Shown piece by piece: positions 61,801 to 64,000 of a DNA stretch of 64,000 nt (the stretch's first letter is position 1; every line of letters starts with the position of its first letter). The position numbers were made by a program, and so were the translations under genes. Source of the DNA: an uncultured Lachnospiraceae bacterium (GTDB lineage Bacteria > Bacillota > Clostridia > Lachnospirales > Lachnospiraceae); the NCBI GenBank assembly GCA_910577275.1, contig CAJTMW010000001.1, forward strand, positions 1 through 64,000, read 5' to 3'. The notes beneath the pieces are model-generated. The model searched no databases. It saw only the letters and a list, made by a program, of their open reading frames with translations, and was not told the origin of the DNA.

Positions 61801-62712
61801 ATGCTTCGGGTAAGATGGCAGGTTGGATGCAGCGATGAGCTTAGTTTTTCCTGTGGGAGCAAAGGCGTAACCATAGCGATGCTGGATACCGGGGTGGCTT
61901 TCCACCCTGATTTTGATAATAGAATTATTGCTTTCAGGGATTTTATAAATAACAAACAGAATATGTATGACGACAGCGGGCACGGAACCCATGTAGCGGG
62001 CTGTCTGTGCGGCAGTGGGCGGGTATCTAACGGTAAATACAGAGGAATAGCCCCTTTCAGCAAATTGGTAGTTGGGAAAGTGCTGGACTACAGAGGGGAC
62101 GGAAATATCGAGAGCATGGCGGAGGGAATGGAGTGGATTCTTGATAATATAAAGAGATATGATATCAGAATTTTAAACATTTCAATTGGGATGGATGAGC
62201 ATACGGACAAAGGACGTATGGAAAAGCTGGTAAAGCTGGTGGACGAGGCGTGGGAGAGGGGGCTTATTGTGGTGTGCGCCGCCGGAAATATGGGGCCCGA
62301 CCCTATGACAATTTCGCCTCTCGGCGCGCGAAAGCAGGTGATTACGGTGGGCTGCCATGAAGGCGGGTATTTTGGGGACAGGGGGCATTTGTGTGAGGAC
62401 TATTCCAGCAGAGGACCAAGCCCTTATGCCATGAAAAAGCCGGATGTGGTGGCGCCCGGTACGGACATCGTATCCTGCAATGCCGGAATCAGCCGGAGGG
62501 GACGTTCCTACCGAAACGCTTACATTGCCAAGAGCGGCACTTCCATGGCAACGCCCATAATTTCAGGCGGATTGGCTTTGCTTCTTCAGAAATGTCCTTT
62601 TTATACCAATAATCAGGCAAAACAAAAGCTTCTATATACATCCAGAGATTTAAACGAGCCCTGGAACAAGCAGGGATGGGGAATGATTCAGATTGATAAG
62701 CTGCTCAGATAA
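61801..62712 (+). CDS. Intracellular subtilisin-family serine protease (S8)
   Basis: 303 residues with no signal peptide or propeptide, as in intracellular serine proteases. Catalytic triad: Asp in IAMLDTGVAFHPDF, His in DSGHGTHVAG, Ser in SGTSMATPIISGG; oxyanion Asn in CAAGNMGPDP. A role in stress-related or sporulation-linked protein turnover is known for ISP relatives. Start ATG 61801 lies immediately after a terminator T run. A hairpin with terminator-like stem follows at 62731. Confidence 0.93.
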   Translation: MLRVRWQVGCSDELSFSCGSKGVTIAMLDTGVAFHPDFDNRIIAFRDFINNKQNMYDDSGHGTHVAGCLCGSGRVSNGKYRGIAPFSKLVVGKVLDYRGDGNIESMAEGMEWILDNIKRYDIRILNISIGMDEHTDKGRMEKLVKLVDEAWERGLIVVCAAGNMGPDPMTISPLGARKQVITVGCHEGGYFGDRGHLCEDYSSRGPSPYAMKKPDVVAPGTDIVSCNAGISRRGRSYRNAYIAKSGTSMATPIISGGLALLLQKCPFYTNNQAKQKLLYTSRDLNEPWNKQGWGMIQIDKLLR

Positions 62713-62730
62713 ATGCCCAAAAGAATTATA

Positions 62731-62797
62731 AGCCCTGCGGCAGTTGCCAAATTGTGCATACAAGCATGCCGCAGGGCTTGTTGCCCGCAGAAATAAT
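62731..62797 (+). repeat. Strong hairpin, and dispersed repeat copy 2
   Basis: AAGCCCTGCGGCA (about 62730-62742) pairs with TGCCGCAGGGCTT (about 62767-62779); the tail GTTGCCCG has no T run, so termination is uncertain. The segment 62739-62797 (GGCAGTTGCCAAA...CATGCCGCAGGGCTTG, then TTGCCCGCAGAAATAA) matches 6318-6365. Confidence 0.65.
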
Positions 62798-62818
62798 AAA
62801 TTTACTTCCTCTAAGTAA

Positions 62819-62847
62819 TTGACAGAAGCCGGCGCATTGTATACAAT
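62819..62847 (+). promoter_or_regulatory. Sigma-A promoter of the 62888 gene
   Basis: Consensus TTGACA (62819-62824), 17 bp, TACAAT (62842-62847). An AT-rich near-palindrome (TTGTATACAATTATAC) overlaps the -10. Confidence 0.8.
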
Positions 62848-62887
62848 TATACATGGTTTTAAACTAAAGAAAGCGGAGGGCAAGGTG

Positions 62888-64000
62888 ATGGCTGAAGAAA
62901 ACAGATTTTTTATGGACAGGCCGGTGGCGTTGAACACGAAAAATAACCTGCTGGAAATCGAAGAACATATGTATATATTGGACGATGTGAAAAAGCCCAA
63001 TGTGTTCAGAAATATGTTCCCGTATTCTGAAGTACCAAAGATTCCTTTTAACGACAGGATTGTACCGCATAATATGCCCAGAGATATCTGGATAACCGAT
63101 ACAACTTTCCGGGACGGCCAGCAGTCGCGGGCTCCTTATACTACGGAGCAGATTGTGACGATTTATGATTATCTCCACCGTTTGGGTGGGCCTAACGGCA
63201 TGATTCGTGCCAGTGAATTTTTTCTGTACAGTAAAAAGGACAGGGACGCCGTCTATAAGTGTATGGAAAAGGGCTATCAGTTCCCGGAGGTCACAAGCTG
63301 GATACGCGCCAGCAAGGAGGATTTTAAGCTTGTCAAAGAGATTGGCATGAAGGAAACGGGAATTCTGGTGAGCTGTTCCGATTACCATATTTTCTTAAAG
63401 CTGAAAATGACCAGGCGGCAGGCTATGGAGCATTATCTGAGTGTGGTGAAGGAGTGCCTTGAAGAGGGAATCAGCGTAAGGTGTCATCTTGAGGATATTA
63501 CAAGGGCGGACATTTACGGCTATGTGGTTCCGTTTTGCCTGGAGCTGATGAAGCTGACGGAGGAGTATGGGATTCCGATTAAGGTGAGGGCCTGCGATAC
63601 GATGGGATACGGCGTTAATTATCCGGGAGCGGTTATTCCCAGAAGTGTTCAGGGAATTATCTATGCCCTGCATACCCATGCCGGAGTACCCCATGAGATG
63701 ATTGAATGGCACGGTCACAATGATTTTTATAAGGCGGTGGTGAACTCTACCACGGCATGGCTGTACGGCTGCTGCGGTGTGAATACTTCTTTATTTGGTA
63801 TCGGGGAGCGCACCGGCAATACGCCCCTGGAGGCAATGGTATTTGAGTATGCGCAGCTTAAGGGGGATTTGAACGGCATGGATACTACCGTCATCACCGA
63901 GCTTGCGGAGTATTACGAAAAAGAAATCGGGTACCATATCCCGGAGAGGACGCCCTTTGCCGGAAAGAATTTCAATGTCACAAGAGCCGGCATTCATGCG
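62888..64000 (+). CDS. HMGL-like synthase: isopropylmalate / Re-citrate synthase family (partial)
   Basis: Runs off the window end; 371 codons are visible with no stop. GGAGG lies 8 nt before ATG 62888. The HMGL-like catalytic segments are WITDTTFRDGQQSRAPYT (metal-binding Asp and Arg), RCHLEDITRADIYG, RACDTMGYGVNYPG, and EWHGHNDFYKA with the HxH metal ligands. This group includes 2-isopropylmalate and homocitrate synthases and the Re-citrate synthases of Clostridia; without the C-terminus the choice is open. A ~70-residue N-terminal extension precedes the barrel. Confidence 0.85.
   Translation, partial: MAEENRFFMDRPVALNTKNNLLEIEEHMYILDDVKKPNVFRNMFPYSEVPKIPFNDRIVPHNMPRDIWITDTTFRDGQQSRAPYTTEQIVTIYDYLHRLGGPNGMIRASEFFLYSKKDRDAVYKCMEKGYQFPEVTSWIRASKEDFKLVKEIGMKETGILVSCSDYHIFLKLKMTRRQAMEHYLSVVKECLEEGISVRCHLEDITRADIYGYVVPFCLELMKLTEEYGIPIKVRACDTMGYGVNYPGAVIPRSVQGIIYALHTHAGVPHEMIEWHGHNDFYKAVVNSTTAWLYGCCGVNTSLFGIGERTGNTPLEAMVFEYAQLKGDLNGMDTTVITELAEYYEKEIGYHIPERTPFAGKNFNVTRAGIHA

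Overview
The window looks like a chromosomal segment of a spore-forming, anaerobic gut Firmicute, most likely a Lachnospiraceae member (Clostridium cluster XIVa). Evidence: spoIVA, strong AGGAGG ribosome-binding sites, TTGACA/TATAAT promoters with 17-bp spacers, tRNA genes without encoded CCA, LytTR-DUF3021 pairs, DUF4364, Rpn and Uma2 nuclease-fold genes, BspA-type surface proteins, and oxygen-sensitive Fe-S redox genes. Genus assignment is not possible from sequence reading alone. I see no rRNA, prophage, CRISPR array or intact IS element.

Layout. 1-510: four tRNAs and copy A of a structured repeat. 0.6-9.2 kb: mixed metabolic and envelope genes (flavodoxin-like lipoprotein, MATE exporter, DUF4405 membrane protein, lipoprotein, ferritin-like protein, PAP2 phosphatase, alpha/beta hydrolase, first LytTR-DUF3021 pair), ending in a large palindromic MITE-like element. 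9.5-14.6 kb: an operon of hypB, a 929-residue Fe-S/flavin oxidoreductase, hypA and a tryptophan-rich membrane protein. 14.7-21.2 kb: a DUF3990 remnant, a two-component system with an ABC exporter, an XRE-methyltransferase fusion and a second LytTR-DUF3021 pair. 21.2-31 kb: TetR/metallo-hydrolase operon, MetY, a D-Ala-D-Ala carboxypeptidase, RarA, a DUF5722 cell-surface protein, DUF4364 and malic enzyme. 31-37.8 kb: AraC regulator divergent from a GPH symporter and creatininase-family gene, DegV, copy B of the structured repeat, a MoxR-VWA pair. 37.9-47.7 kb: AAA/DUF4143 ATPase, a BMP-type nucleoside ABC transporter, tyrS, a YgjP-like metallopeptidase and spoIVA. 47.8-61.5 kb: an accessory island with a duplicated Rpn gene around a Uma2 gene, a class B sortase with two BspA-like substrates, and a third Rpn gene. 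61.8-64 kb: intracellular subtilisin and the start of an isopropylmalate/Re-citrate synthase family gene.

Main points for a second look: (1) the HypB/HypA nickel-chaperone operon has no hydrogenase in the window but carries an unusual redox fusion and a membrane partner; (2) two copies of an ~85-nt element share two hairpins with compensatory base changes, which indicates a structured RNA; (3) a ~246-bp palindrome with an 8-bp flanking repeat sits exactly at a stop codon; (4) a self-contained sortase-substrate locus, with an AT-rich core in the larger substrate, is flanked by Rpn genes; (5) several promoters lie inside hairpins, notably those of spoIVA and the subtilisin gene.
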